Part shown: positions 26,232 through 34,119 of the stretch, piece after piece | Layout: each line of letters opens with the position of its first letter | How positions within the stretch are numbered: position 1 is the first letter of the stretch | From: Cellulomonas sp. Root485 | GTDB lineage: Bacteria > Actinomycetota > Actinomycetes > Actinomycetales > Cellulomonadaceae | DNA length: 64,000 nt | NCBI RefSeq assembly: GCF_001426705.1 | Contig: NZ_LMFC01000005.1 | Coordinates: 232,617-296,616 of the forward strand | Direction of reading: 5' to 3' | The notes under the pieces: model-generated | What the model saw: only the letters and a program-made list of their open reading frames with translations | Told to the model about the DNA's origin: nothing | Database searches by the model: none | Made by a program: the position numbers and the translations under genes

Positions 26232-26890
26232 TCCGGGTCCTGCTGGTCGACGACCAGCCGCTCCTGCGCAGCGGGTTCCGCGCGCTCCTCGACCTGGAGG
26301 ACGACATCACCGTGGTCGGCGAGGCGGCCGACGGGGAGCACGGCGTCGCGCTCGCGGGTGAGCTCCGGCCCGACGTCGCGCTGATCGACATCCAGATGCC
26401 GGTCGTCGACGGCATCGAGGCGACGCGGCGCATCGCCCTCGACCCGGACCTCGCCGGGGTGCACGTCGTCATCCTCACCAACTACGGGCTCGACGAGTAC
26501 GTCTTCGAGGCGCTCCGCGCCGGTGCGGCCGGGTTCCTGGTCAAGGACATCGTCCCCGAGGACCTGCTGCACGCCGTCCGCGTCGCGGCACGCGGCGACG
26601 CCCTCCTGGCACCGTCGATCACGCGCAGGCTGATCGACCGGTACGTCGCCCGACCACCCCACCCGACCGGCGGCGCGGCGCTGCGCGACCTGACCGCGCG
26701 CGAGCGCGAAGCCGTGGCCCTGGTCGCGCAAGGACTGACCAACGACGAGATCGCAGCGCGGATGGTGATCACCCCGATGACCGCCAAGACCCATGTGAAC
26801 CGGGCCATGACGAAGCTCCACGCTCGCGACCGGGGCCAGCTGGTCGTGCTCGCCTACGAGTCCGGGCTCGTGGCGCCGGGCGGTCGATGA
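26228..26890 (+). CDS. NarL/FixJ-family response regulator
   Basis: This 220-aa protein has a receiver domain (1-120) with acidic pocket residues (VDDQ, 8-11), phospho-acceptor Asp54 in ALIDIQMP, a Thr/Ser switch (ILTNY) and Lys in LVKDI. A LuxR-type HTH occupies about 150-215 (LTAREREAVALVAQGLTNDEIAARM). It starts at a GTG overlapping the kinase stop codon. The likely targets are nearby genes such as the divergent DUF6223 membrane protein; this is not shown by sequence. Confidence 0.92.
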   Translation: MIRVLLVDDQPLLRSGFRALLDLEDDITVVGEAADGEHGVALAGELRPDVALIDIQMPVVDGIEATRRIALDPDLAGVHVVILTNYGLDEYVFEALRAGAAGFLVKDIVPEDLLHAVRVAARGDALLAPSITRRLIDRYVARPPHPTGGAALRDLTAREREAVALVAQGLTNDEIAARMVITPMTAKTHVNRAMTKLHARDRGQLVVLAYESGLVAPGGR

Positions 26891-26994
26891 CGGTCGGCCA
26901 CCGGCGGCGCTCTGACGACGGGACGCGCCGGTCAGGACAGGCGTGAACGGCGATCCGGGACCTCCCCGAGCCCCGGATCACCGCGCAGCCATCC

Positions 26995-27010
26995 TCGAAC
27001 ATGTGTTCGA
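26995..27010. promoter_or_regulatory. SOS box (LexA-binding palindrome)
   Basis: TCGAAC-ATGT-GTTCGA is a perfect 16-bp palindrome matching the actinobacterial/Bacillus-type LexA consensus. It lies in the 202-bp gap between the response regulator and HIT-protein genes, 82 bp before the HIT start. No other gene starts nearby, so the HIT gene is the presumptive SOS target. Confidence 0.7.
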
Positions 27011-27092
27011 TGCTAGTCCAGGGCTGCCCACCACAGCAAGGCCTACGCGACCACGCCGGGCCACGAGCGGCGTCCGCTGCCATCATCGGCGG

Positions 27093-27515
27093 ATGACGAC
27101 CGTGGACTGCCCCTTCTGCCGGATCATCACGCGCGAGCTGGACGCCTCGGTCGTGCACGAGTCGGCGACGGTCCTGGCGTTCATGGACATCGACCCGGTG
27201 ACCGCCGGGCACGTCCTCGTCGTGCCGAAGGCGCACCTGCCCACCCTGGCGGACCTGGACGACGACGTCGCCGCCGAGATGTTCGCCGTCGCCCGGGCTG
27301 TCGCCGCCGCGCTGCGGCGGTCGCCGCTGCCGAGCGATGGCGTCAACCTCTTCTACGCCGACGGCGAGGCTGCGTTCCAGGAGGTCTTCCACTCGCACCT
27401 GCACGTCTTCCCCCGCACCCCGGGCGACGGCTTCCGGATCAGCGCGCGGTGGGGCTCCAACCCGGCCCGCGCGGAGCTCGACAGCCACGCGGAGGCGATC
27501 CGCGCAGCACTCTGA
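27093..27515 (+). CDS. HIT-family hydrolase (HinT/Ap4A type)
   Basis: This 140-aa cytosolic protein has the histidine triad at His100-x-His102-x-His104 (HSHLHVF). CPFC at residues 6-9 is a common zinc-site half in Fhit/HinT-like proteins. HIT proteins hydrolyse AMP-linked compounds such as adenosine phosphoramidates or diadenosine polyphosphates. The ATG at 27093 starts the conserved MTTxDCPFC sequence; the frame is open upstream but that part overlaps an SOS box and has no family similarity. The gene stands alone. The SOS box hints at DNA-damage control, which would be unusual for this family. Confidence 0.88.
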   Translation: MTTVDCPFCRIITRELDASVVHESATVLAFMDIDPVTAGHVLVVPKAHLPTLADLDDDVAAEMFAVARAVAAALRRSPLPSDGVNLFYADGEAAFQEVFHSHLHVFPRTPGDGFRISARWGSNPARAELDSHAEAIRAAL

Positions 27516-27593
27516 CCTGCGCGGAGGTGAGCACCGTCTCGCTGCTGCCCACTTGCCGACACGCCACCCCCCAGGCCTACTCTGTGCCCGGAA

Positions 27594-27637
27594 CCTGACC
27601 AGCTGTGGTCGGGTCGTGCCGCCCGGTCCTGGGCGGC
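27594..27637 (+). other. Two hairpins in the leader of the F420-0 transporter operon
   Basis: An 8-bp stem with a GCTG tetraloop (27594-27613) is followed 4 nt later by a 7-bp perfect G/C stem with a 6-nt loop (27618-27637), 85 bp before the first gene. They could be the terminator of the HIT gene, an attenuator or part of a structured leader. The rest of the 207-bp gap (27516-27722) shows no riboswitch signature that I recognise. Confidence 0.35.
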
Positions 27638-27722
27638 CCTCCGGAGGTGCGACGTGCACCCCACCCCCGCGTGCGAGCGACGTGCTCGCGCGCCCCGCAA
27701 CCGCCCCGGAGCCCTCATCCCG

Positions 27723-28706
27723 ATGCCCAGGATCCGTCCCGTCCTCGTCCTTGCCGCCGTCGCACTCACGTTGTCGGCCTGCTCCACCGGGAGCACCCCT
27801 CAGGCCTCCCCGACCGCTACGACGAGCGCCGCGTTCACCCCCGTCACCCTCGACAACTGCGGCACCGAGGTCACGGTCACCGCGCCGCCGACGAAGGTCG
27901 TCACCATCAAGTCGACCGCCACGGAGATGCTCCTGGCGCTGGGGCTGCAGGACGTGCTGATCGGCACGGCGTTCGCGGACGGCCCGGTCCCGCAGGAGTA
28001 CGAGACTGCCTACGACGCAGTCCCGGTCGTCTCGGACAAGGTGCCCGGCCAGGAGGCGCTGCTCGGGCTGGAGCCGGACTTCGTGTACGGCGGCTGGGAG
28101 TCCAACTTCTCGGCCGACGGTGCGGGCGACCGCGCGGCCCTGCAGAACCTCGGGATCACGACGTACGTGTCCCCCGCAGCGTGCAAGGAGGCGGGCTACA
28201 TGCCCGACCCGCTGACGTTCGACGAGGTCGCCGACGAGATCCGCGAGGTCGCCGCGATCTTCGGGGTCCCCGAGCGGGCCGACGAGCTGATCGCGACGCA
28301 GGAGGCCACGCTGGAGGGCGTCGAGAAGCCGGCCACCGAGACGACCGCGCTCTGGTACAGCTCCGGGACGGACACCCCGTACGTCGGGGCGGGCATCGGC
28401 GCGCCGCAGATGATCATGGACGCGGCGGGGCTCACCAACATCTTCGCGGACGTGCACGACACCTGGACGTCGGCCGGCTGGGAGCAGGTCGTGGCCGCGG
28501 ACCCGGACGTGATCGTGCTCGTCGACGCCACCTGGAACACCGCCGACAAGAAGATCGCGCTGCTGGAGGCCAACCCGGCGACGAGCCAGCTCACGGCGGT
28601 GCGGGAGAAGCGGTACCTCCTCGTGCCGTTCGCAGCCGGCGAGGCCGGAGTCCGGAACGCGGACGCGGTCGCGTCCCTGGCCGACCAGCTGACCGAGCTG
28701 GGGTGA
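27723..28706 (+). CDS. ABC transporter substrate-binding lipoprotein (proposed F420-0 transporter)
   Basis: This 327-aa exported lipoprotein has a signal sequence ending in a lipobox (LSAC, Cys about residue 20), a Ser/Thr linker and a class III (BtuF/FepB-like) binding fold with a long central helix. I chose the ATG at 27723; a frame extension of 23 codons would put charged residues before the signal. It precedes matching permease and ATPase genes and then cofD. Gene sets in this order are the proposed F420-0 transporter (TIGR03868/03869/03873 families). The general family imports siderophores or cobalamin, so the ligand assignment rests on context. Confidence 0.82.
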   Translation: MPRIRPVLVLAAVALTLSACSTGSTPQASPTATTSAAFTPVTLDNCGTEVTVTAPPTKVVTIKSTATEMLLALGLQDVLIGTAFADGPVPQEYETAYDAVPVVSDKVPGQEALLGLEPDFVYGGWESNFSADGAGDRAALQNLGITTYVSPAACKEAGYMPDPLTFDEVADEIREVAAIFGVPERADELIATQEATLEGVEKPATETTALWYSSGTDTPYVGAGIGAPQMIMDAAGLTNIFADVHDTWTSAGWEQVVAADPDVIVLVDATWNTADKKIALLEANPATSQLTAVREKRYLLVPFAAGEAGVRNADAVASLADQLTELG

Positions 28707-29722
28707 GAGGCCGCACGCCTCTGACGCTGCTGGTCCTCGCGGGGCTGGCGGCGCTCGTCGTGACGGTGCTGGTCACGGTCACCATCGGTCCGGCCGACCT
28801 CGGGGTCGCGGAGGTCGCGCGCAGCATCGCGGGGCACCTCGGCCTGCCGGTCGAGGGCGTCCCGCGCCTGCACGACGCGATCGTGTGGGACCTGCGTCTC
28901 CCCCGCGTGCTGACGGCCGCGGCGGTGGGTGCCGGGCTCGCGCTCGCCGGTGCGGTGATGCAGAGCCTGACCCGGAACCCGCTGGCCGACCCGTACCTGC
29001 TGGGCCTCTCGTCGGGTGCGTCGCTCGGCGCGGTCGCGGTGCTCGTGGTCGGCGTCAGCCTGCTGCTACCGGTCGCGGCGTTCGCCGGTGCGCTGCTGGC
29101 CCTCGTCGCGACCCTGGCCCTCGCGCGCTCCGGGAGCACCCTGTCGCCGGGACGCACCGTCCTCGCCGGTCTCGCCGTGTCTCAGATGGCCGCAGCCGGG
29201 ACCAGCTTCGTCATCTTCTGGAGCTCCACGGGCGACTCCTACCGGGAGATCCTCAACTGGCTGCTCGGCTCGCTGGCGGGTGCGACGTGGGCGTCCGTCG
29301 CGATCGCCGGCATCGCGGTGGTCGCGGTGGGCACGGTCCTGCTGCTGAGCGCGACGCGGCTGGACGCGTTCGCGTTCGGGGACACCTCGGCGGCGGCGCT
29401 CGGCATCGACGTGGACCGCACGCGCTGGACCCTGATGACGGTCGTCGCGCTGCTCACGGGCGCGATGGTCGCGGTCAGCGGTGCGATCGGGTTCGTCGGC
29501 CTGATCCTCCCGCACGCGGTGTCGTCGCTGACCGGTCCCGCGCACCGTCGCCTCCTGCCCGTCGCGGCGCTGAGCGGCGCGGTCTTCCTGATCTGGGCGG
29601 ACACGCTCGCCCGGACGGTGTTCGACCCGCGCGAGCTGCCCGTCGGCATCGTCACCGCGCTCATCGGCGTCCCCGTCTTCGCGTTCCTGCTGCGCCGCGG
29701 GAAGGGGTCGGCATGGACCTGA
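28703..29722 (+). CDS. FecCD-family ABC permease (proposed F420-0 transporter)
   Basis: This 339-aa permease has about ten membrane helices and the FecCD/BtuC family motifs: LRLPRVL near the start, GAVMQSLTRNPLADPYLLGLSSGA in the middle and GFVGLILPH late. The GTG at 28703 overlaps the stop of the binding-protein gene, and its stop overlaps the ATPase start by 10 bp. It forms the channel of the F420-cluster transporter. Direction of transport is presumed inward because the system has a binding lipoprotein. Confidence 0.88.
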   Translation: MRGRTPLTLLVLAGLAALVVTVLVTVTIGPADLGVAEVARSIAGHLGLPVEGVPRLHDAIVWDLRLPRVLTAAAVGAGLALAGAVMQSLTRNPLADPYLLGLSSGASLGAVAVLVVGVSLLLPVAAFAGALLALVATLALARSGSTLSPGRTVLAGLAVSQMAAAGTSFVIFWSSTGDSYREILNWLLGSLAGATWASVAIAGIAVVAVGTVLLLSATRLDAFAFGDTSAAALGIDVDRTRWTLMTVVALLTGAMVAVSGAIGFVGLILPHAVSSLTGPAHRRLLPVAALSGAVFLIWADTLARTVFDPRELPVGIVTALIGVPVFAFLLRRGKGSAWT

Positions 29723-30483
29723 CCCTCGACGGCGTCGGCACCCGCCTCGGTGGGCGTTGGGTGGTGGACGGCATCGACGCGACTCCCCCGGCCGGTCACC
29801 TGACCGGGCTGCTGGGCCCGAACGGTGCCGGCAAGACGACGTTGCTGCGCCTGGTCGCCGGGCTCCTCCCGCCGGAGAAGGGTGCGGTGCTCATCCACGA
29901 GACGCCTGTGCACGAGCTCTCGCGCCGGACGCGTGCGCGCCAGATCGCCCTGCTCGAGCAGGAGTCGACGAGCACCGTGCCGCTGACGGTCCGCGAGGTC
30001 GTGTCGCTCGGCCGGATCCCGTACCGGAGCCTGTGGGGCACCGACCCGGACGACGCCGCGGTCGACCGCGCACTGGTCAGCGCGCAGGCGGACCACCTGG
30101 CCGACCGCCCGTGGTCCTCGCTGTCCGGCGGGGAGCGGCAACGCGTGCAGATCGCCCGGGCGCTCGCCCAGGAACCCGAGCTCCTGCTGCTCGACGAACC
30201 CACCAACCACCTCGACGTCAGCGCGCAGCTGAGCCTGCTGGCGTTCGTGCGGGACCTGGGCACGACGACGGTCGCGGCCCTGCACGACCTCAACCTCGCG
30301 GCCGCGTTCTGCGAGCACGTCCTGGTCCTCGCCGACGGACACCTCGCCGCGGCGGGCCACCCGCGCGAGGTCCTGACGCCGGCCCTCCTGCGCGCGGTCT
30401 ACGGCGTCGAGGCCGACATTCTCGAGCACCCCCGCACCGGCCGACCGGTCATCGCGTTCCACGAGCCGACGAGGTCCGAATGA
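29713..30483 (+). CDS. FepC/BtuD-like ABC ATPase (proposed F420-0 transporter)
   Basis: This 256-aa ATPase has Walker A GPNGAGKTT (about 36-44), signature LSGGERQR, Walker B LLLLDEPTNHLD and switch His in AALHDLNLA, all intact. It overlaps both neighbours: the permease by 10 bp and cofD by 4 bp (ATGA). Direct translational coupling to cofD is the best evidence that this importer serves F420 metabolism rather than iron or cobalamin. Confidence 0.9.
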   Translation: MDLTLDGVGTRLGGRWVVDGIDATPPAGHLTGLLGPNGAGKTTLLRLVAGLLPPEKGAVLIHETPVHELSRRTRARQIALLEQESTSTVPLTVREVVSLGRIPYRSLWGTDPDDAAVDRALVSAQADHLADRPWSSLSGGERQRVQIARALAQEPELLLLDEPTNHLDVSAQLSLLAFVRDLGTTTVAALHDLNLAAAFCEHVLVLADGHLAAAGHPREVLTPALLRAVYGVEADILEHPRTGRPVIAFHEPTRSE

Positions 30484-31436
30484 AGATCACCGTCCTGTCC
30501 GGCGGCGTCGGCGGCGCGCGCTTCACCCGCGGCCTGCTGAGCCTGGTCGGCGAACGTTCCTACGTCACGGTGATCGCGAACACCGGCGACGACATGTGGC
30601 TGCACGGCGTCCGCGTCTGCCCGGATCTCGACACCCTCATGTACACCCTCGGCGGCGCGGTGCACGAGGAGCAGGGCTGGGGCCGTCGCGACGAGAGCCG
30701 ACGGACCAGCGACGACCTCGCCGCGTACGGCCTCGGCTGGGAATGGTTCACGCTCGGCGACCTGGACCTGGCGACGCACCTGGCCCGGACCGCGCTGCTG
30801 CGCGACGGGCTGCCGTTGTCGCAGGTCACCGCCCGCCTCGCCGAACGCTGGTCCCCGGGCGTGACGCTGCTGCCGATGACCGACGACGAGGTCGAGACGC
30901 ACGTCGTCACCACCGACGGTCGCGACCTGCACTTCGAGGAGTGGTGGGTCCTGCACCGCGCGGCGCTCCCCGCGGCGCGGTTCGTGCAGACGAACCTCGC
31001 GACGGCCACGCCCGCACCCGGCGTGCTCGCGGCGATCGCCGAGGCCGACGTGGTGGTCGTCCCGCCGTCCAACCCCGTCGTCTCCGTCGGGACGATCCTC
31101 GCGATCCCCGGCGTCCGCGACGCCCTGCGCACGACGGCCGCCCCGGTGGTCGGCATCAGCCCGGTGATCGGTGGCGCGCCCGTGCGCGGCATGGCCGACG
31201 CGTGCCTGACCGCGATCGGCGTCGAGACCAGCGCGGTCGCCGTGGCGCGGCACTACGGCCGGCGGCCCGACGGGGTGCTGGACGCGTGGCTCGTCGACGA
31301 CCGCGACGCCGACGCCGCCGACGCGCTGCGGTCCGAGGGCTGGCTGGCAACCGCCGCGCCGACCCTCATGACCGACGTCCCGACCACCGCCCGCATCGCC
31401 GCCGACGCGCTCGCCCTGGTGGGTCGCCTCCCTTAG
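30480..31436 (+). CDS. cofD: 2-phospho-L-lactate (or enolpyruvyl) transferase, F420 biosynthesis
   Basis: This 318-aa CofD/FbiA family protein has the N-terminal SGGVGGARFTRGL substrate loop (about 7-19), IANTGDD at about 38-44 and a late GGAPVRGMAD segment. It joins the activated phospholactyl/phosphoenolpyruvyl-guanosine made by CofC to Fo, giving (dehydro-)F420-0 in the cytosol. The ATG overlaps the stop of the transporter ATPase. It is convergent with the zinc-peptidase gene, and the two stop codons share bases (TTAG). Called fbiA in mycobacteria. Confidence 0.93.
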   Translation: MKITVLSGGVGGARFTRGLLSLVGERSYVTVIANTGDDMWLHGVRVCPDLDTLMYTLGGAVHEEQGWGRRDESRRTSDDLAAYGLGWEWFTLGDLDLATHLARTALLRDGLPLSQVTARLAERWSPGVTLLPMTDDEVETHVVTTDGRDLHFEEWWVLHRAALPAARFVQTNLATATPAPGVLAAIAEADVVVVPPSNPVVSVGTILAIPGVRDALRTTAAPVVGISPVIGGAPVRGMADACLTAIGVETSAVAVARHYGRRPDGVLDAWLVDDRDADAADALRSEGWLATAAPTLMTDVPTTARIAADALALVGRLP

Positions 31437-32482
31437 CCGAGCGGCTGCTCGACGCGGGACGCGGTCACCACGCGGTGCACGAAGTCCAGCTTGCGGGCGA
31501 CGGGCTCCGCGATCGTGAACGGGTAGAGGTCGCTCTTGCCCATCGCCCGGTTGACGCGGTTGAGGAACGTGGAGACCGGCAGCCAGTCGGCGAGGATCTG
31601 GTTCATCGTCGCGTCGGCGTAGCTGGGCCGCGGGCTCACCTCACCGTCGGCGACCTGCGGCACGCCCTCGACCCGGATGCTCATCTGTCCACCGGCCGCG
31701 GTCTGCAGCGTGCTCGTCAGGTGCAGGTAGTGCGCGAAGCACTCGGCGAAGTCCTCCCACGGGTGCATCGTCGCGTACTCGGAGATGAAGCTCTCCGACC
31801 AGTCCCGCGGCGCACCCGTCTTGTAGTGCCGGGAGATCGCGTCCCGGTACGACGCGCGCTCGTCGCCGAAGATCGTCCGGCACTCGTCGATCCAGCCCGT
31901 CTGCTCGACGAGGATCCACTCGTAGTAGTGCCCGACCTCGTGCCGGAAGTGGCCCAGCATCGTCCGGTACGGCTCACCGAGACTGATCCGCAGCGCCTCA
32001 CGGTGCGCGTCGAGGGACTCCGCCAGGTCGATCGTGACGATCCCGTTGGCGTGCCCGATGGTGACGCGCGCGCCGTTCGACCGCGACGAGAGCAGGTCGA
32101 ACCCGAGCCCGCCCTTCCGGTCGTACCAGGGGGTGATCGGCAGCCCGAGGTCGGCGAGCTGGACCAGCAGCCGGCGCTTGTCGCCCGACGCGGTCGCGAG
32201 CTTCTCGAGCGCGAGCGTGTCGTCGTTGCTCGGTCGCGTGCGGGTGAGCCGGCAGGAGATGCACTGCCCGGAGCCGGAGTCGGCCGCCGCGAGCCAGTTG
32301 CACTCCCAGAGCCGGTTGGCGCACGGGAACCACCACGCGCCGTCGACGTCGGTGCCCTGCGCGGGTGCGGCACGCATCGTCAGCGTCGGCGGGTGCAGGC
32401 CGAGCTCCAGGCCGCAGCCCGCGCACGACAGGGACTCGATGAATGCCACGTTCCCGCAGCGAGGGCAACGGAAGAGGCGCAC
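31433..32482 (-). CDS. Putative zinc-binding metallopeptidase (Peptidase_Mx type) with N-terminal zinc ribbon
   Basis: This 349-aa cytosolic protein starts with a Cys4 zinc ribbon (CPRCGN then CAGC, residues 5-25) and a further CISC pair near residue 73. The peptidase domain has FRHEVGHYYEW (HExxH) in the middle and a downstream Glu/His region (EDFAECFAHYLH) expected to finish the metal site. Peptidase_Mx proteins have no settled function. It lies between cofD and cofC but on the opposite strand to cofD, with stop codons overlapping cofD. cofC follows 9 bp upstream on the same strand, so cofC and the peptidase could share a transcript. Confidence 0.8.
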   Translation of the reverse strand: MRLFRCPRCGNVAFIESLSCAGCGLELGLHPPTLTMRAAPAQGTDVDGAWWFPCANRLWECNWLAAADSGSGQCISCRLTRTRPSNDDTLALEKLATASGDKRRLLVQLADLGLPITPWYDRKGGLGFDLLSSRSNGARVTIGHANGIVTIDLAESLDAHREALRISLGEPYRTMLGHFRHEVGHYYEWILVEQTGWIDECRTIFGDERASYRDAISRHYKTGAPRDWSESFISEYATMHPWEDFAECFAHYLHLTSTLQTAAGGQMSIRVEGVPQVADGEVSPRPSYADATMNQILADWLPVSTFLNRVNRAMGKSDLYPFTIAEPVARKLDFVHRVVTASRVEQPLG

Positions 32483-32491
32483 GCGTCGACG

Positions 32492-33094
32492 CTAGAGCAC
32501 GGCGCGGGTCGCAGGACCCACGCCGAGCCGCTGGACCTCGACGAGGTCGTCCGGGACGTCGACGTCGCGTCGGACCGTCGACGTCGCGACGACCGCCAGC
32601 CGCACGTGCCCGGCCAGCTCGTGCGCCGCCGCGGACCCCGACCCGAACTGCGGATCGAGAGTGACGCCGGGCAGCGCCGCGAGCAGCGTCGTCCCCGTCC
32701 CGTCGGCGTCCGCCACGAACGCCCGCTCATGGGCGCTCGCCATGCTCAGGGCGTCCGTGAGGTCGTCGGACCGCAGGGCGGGCAGGTCGCCGAGCAGCAC
32801 GGCGACACCGGCGTCGTACCCAGCCGCTCGCTCGATCCCCGCACGGACGGCACCGTTCAGCCCACCGCCGGGCTCGTCGACGAGGTCGACCGTTCCTGCC
32901 AGCAGAGTCCGCAGCGGCACGTCCGCCGTCACCACGACCACGCGGACCACCCCCAGCGCGTCGATGGCCGCCGCGATCGTGTCGAGCGCCATCGCCCGGA
33001 CCAGCTGCTCCCGAGCCGGCGCGGACAGCACCCCGGCCAGCCGCGTCTTCCCGTCCGCCGCCGGCTTCACCGGCACCACCACGACCCATCGCAC
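32492..33094 (-). CDS. cofC: 2-phospho-L-lactate / phosphoenolpyruvate guanylyltransferase
   Basis: This 200-aa MobA-like nucleotidyltransferase has an N-terminal VPVKPAADGKTRL nucleotide-binding loop, VLLGDLPAL with the metal-binding Asp, and a C-terminal PDDLVEVQRLGVG segment, all typical of CofC/FbiD. It uses GTP to activate phospholactate or PEP for CofD. The GTG at 33094 gives family length. It is divergent from the HhH-GPD gene with only a 36-bp gap. Sequence alone does not tell whether PEP (mycobacterial FbiD) or phospholactate is used. Confidence 0.9.
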   Translation of the reverse strand: MRWVVVVPVKPAADGKTRLAGVLSAPAREQLVRAMALDTIAAAIDALGVVRVVVVTADVPLRTLLAGTVDLVDEPGGGLNGAVRAGIERAAGYDAGVAVLLGDLPALRSDDLTDALSMASAHERAFVADADGTGTTLLAALPGVTLDPQFGSGSAAAHELAGHVRLAVVATSTVRRDVDVPDDLVEVQRLGVGPATRAVL

Positions 33095-33130
33095 GGGCGC
33101 ATCCTCCCCCACCCGCGAGAGGATGCCGTC

Positions 33131-33709
33131 ATGACTCTCTGGCTCACCGGCGACCCGACCGCCGACCAGCTCCTGACCGAAGACCCTTTCGCCCTGCTCA
33201 TCGGCATGCTCCTGGACCAGCAGGTCACCATGGAGTCCGCCTTCGCGGGGCCCGCCAAGATCGCGGCGCGCATGGACGGTCTCGACGTCCACCGCATCGC
33301 GGAGGCCGACCCGGAGACGTTCGCCGCCCTGTGCGCGACTCCCCCTGCCGTCCACCGCTACCCCGGCTCGATGGGCGGTCGCATCCAGGCCGTGGCCGCT
33401 GCCGTGGTGGAGGACTACGACGGCGACGTCACGCGGCTGTGGACAGACGGCGACCCCGACGGGAAGACGGTGCTGAAGCGCCTCAAAGCCCTGCCGGGAT
33501 TCGGCGACCAGAAGGCGAGAATCTTCCTCGCGCTCCTGGGGAAGCAGCGCGGCGTCCAGCCGGCGGGCTGGGCCGAGGCTGCCGGCGCGTACGGCGAGCC
33601 GGACGCGCGCCGCTCCATCGCCGACGTGACCGACCCGACGTCGCTGAGCGAGGTCCGAGCGACGAAGCAGGCCGCGAAGGCCGCCGCGAAGGCGTCTGCG
33701 ACCCCCTGA
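33131..33709 (+). CDS. HhH-GPD family DNA glycosylase-like protein (TIGR03252-like)
   Basis: This 192-aa protein has a helix-hairpin-helix region (LKALPGFGDQKARIFLALLGK, about 115-135) and an N-terminal DPFALLIGMLLDQQV stretch. These recall endonuclease III/AlkA glycosylases. The cysteines of the EndoIII iron-sulfur cluster are absent, and a Lys/Ala-rich tail ends the protein. This matches the actinobacterial family annotated as HhH-GPD-type base-excision repair protein (TIGR03252), whose substrate is not known. The ATG at 33131 starts 10 bp after a GAGAGGA site. It is convergent with a small membrane-protein gene 5 bp downstream. Confidence 0.85.
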   Translation: MTLWLTGDPTADQLLTEDPFALLIGMLLDQQVTMESAFAGPAKIAARMDGLDVHRIAEADPETFAALCATPPAVHRYPGSMGGRIQAVAAAVVEDYDGDVTRLWTDGDPDGKTVLKRLKALPGFGDQKARIFLALLGKQRGVQPAGWAEAAGAYGEPDARRSIADVTDPTSLSEVRATKQAAKAAAKASATP

Positions 33710-33714
33710 GAGAC

Positions 33715-33990
33715 TCAGGCGAGCCGCACAGCACTGAGGATCGCCACGCCGACGAACAGCAGGACCGGCGGAACGATCGCGCCACCCAGTCGGCGCCGGA
33801 CCGCGATCACCACCGCAGCACCGAGCGGGACCAGCGAGACGAGCCCCACCACCATCGCGCCGGTGCCGCTCGGAATGATGCGCGAGGCGATGTACGCGAT
33901 CAGCCCGAGGCCCGTGAGCGCGGACACCGTGCTGCGCCCCAATGCTCGACTGTCGGGTCGAGGGCTGTCGACGTCACGGTCTTCCTGCAC
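33715..33990 (-). CDS. Small two- to three-helix membrane protein, unknown
   Basis: This 91-aa protein has a charged 25-residue N-terminus, then hydrophobic segments at about 30-48, 50-68 and 70-88. The GTG at 33990 is preceded by GGGAGGA at 9 nt, a better start than the upstream ATG in the same frame. It lies between the HhH-GPD gene (convergent) and cofE (same strand, 129 bp downstream). No family was recognised. Confidence 0.6.
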   Translation of the reverse strand: MQEDRDVDSPRPDSRALGRSTVSALTGLGLIAYIASRIIPSGTGAMVVGLVSLVPLGAAVVIAVRRRLGGAIVPPVLLFVGVAILSAVRLA

Positions 33991-34119
33991 GTGTGGGTCC
34001 TCCCTGGTCGCTGCCTCCCCAGCACGGCGACCCGCGGGCACGTGTCGAGGCGAGCGCCGACGCTAGCGCGGTCGCACGCCTCGCGGGCTGCGTCATCCAC
34101 AGCCCCGCACCGCAACGCG

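Noticed and set aside
27516..27722. Cobalamin-type riboswitch ahead of the BtuF-like gene
   Set aside because: None of the conserved B12-box stretches could be found, only two simple hairpins.
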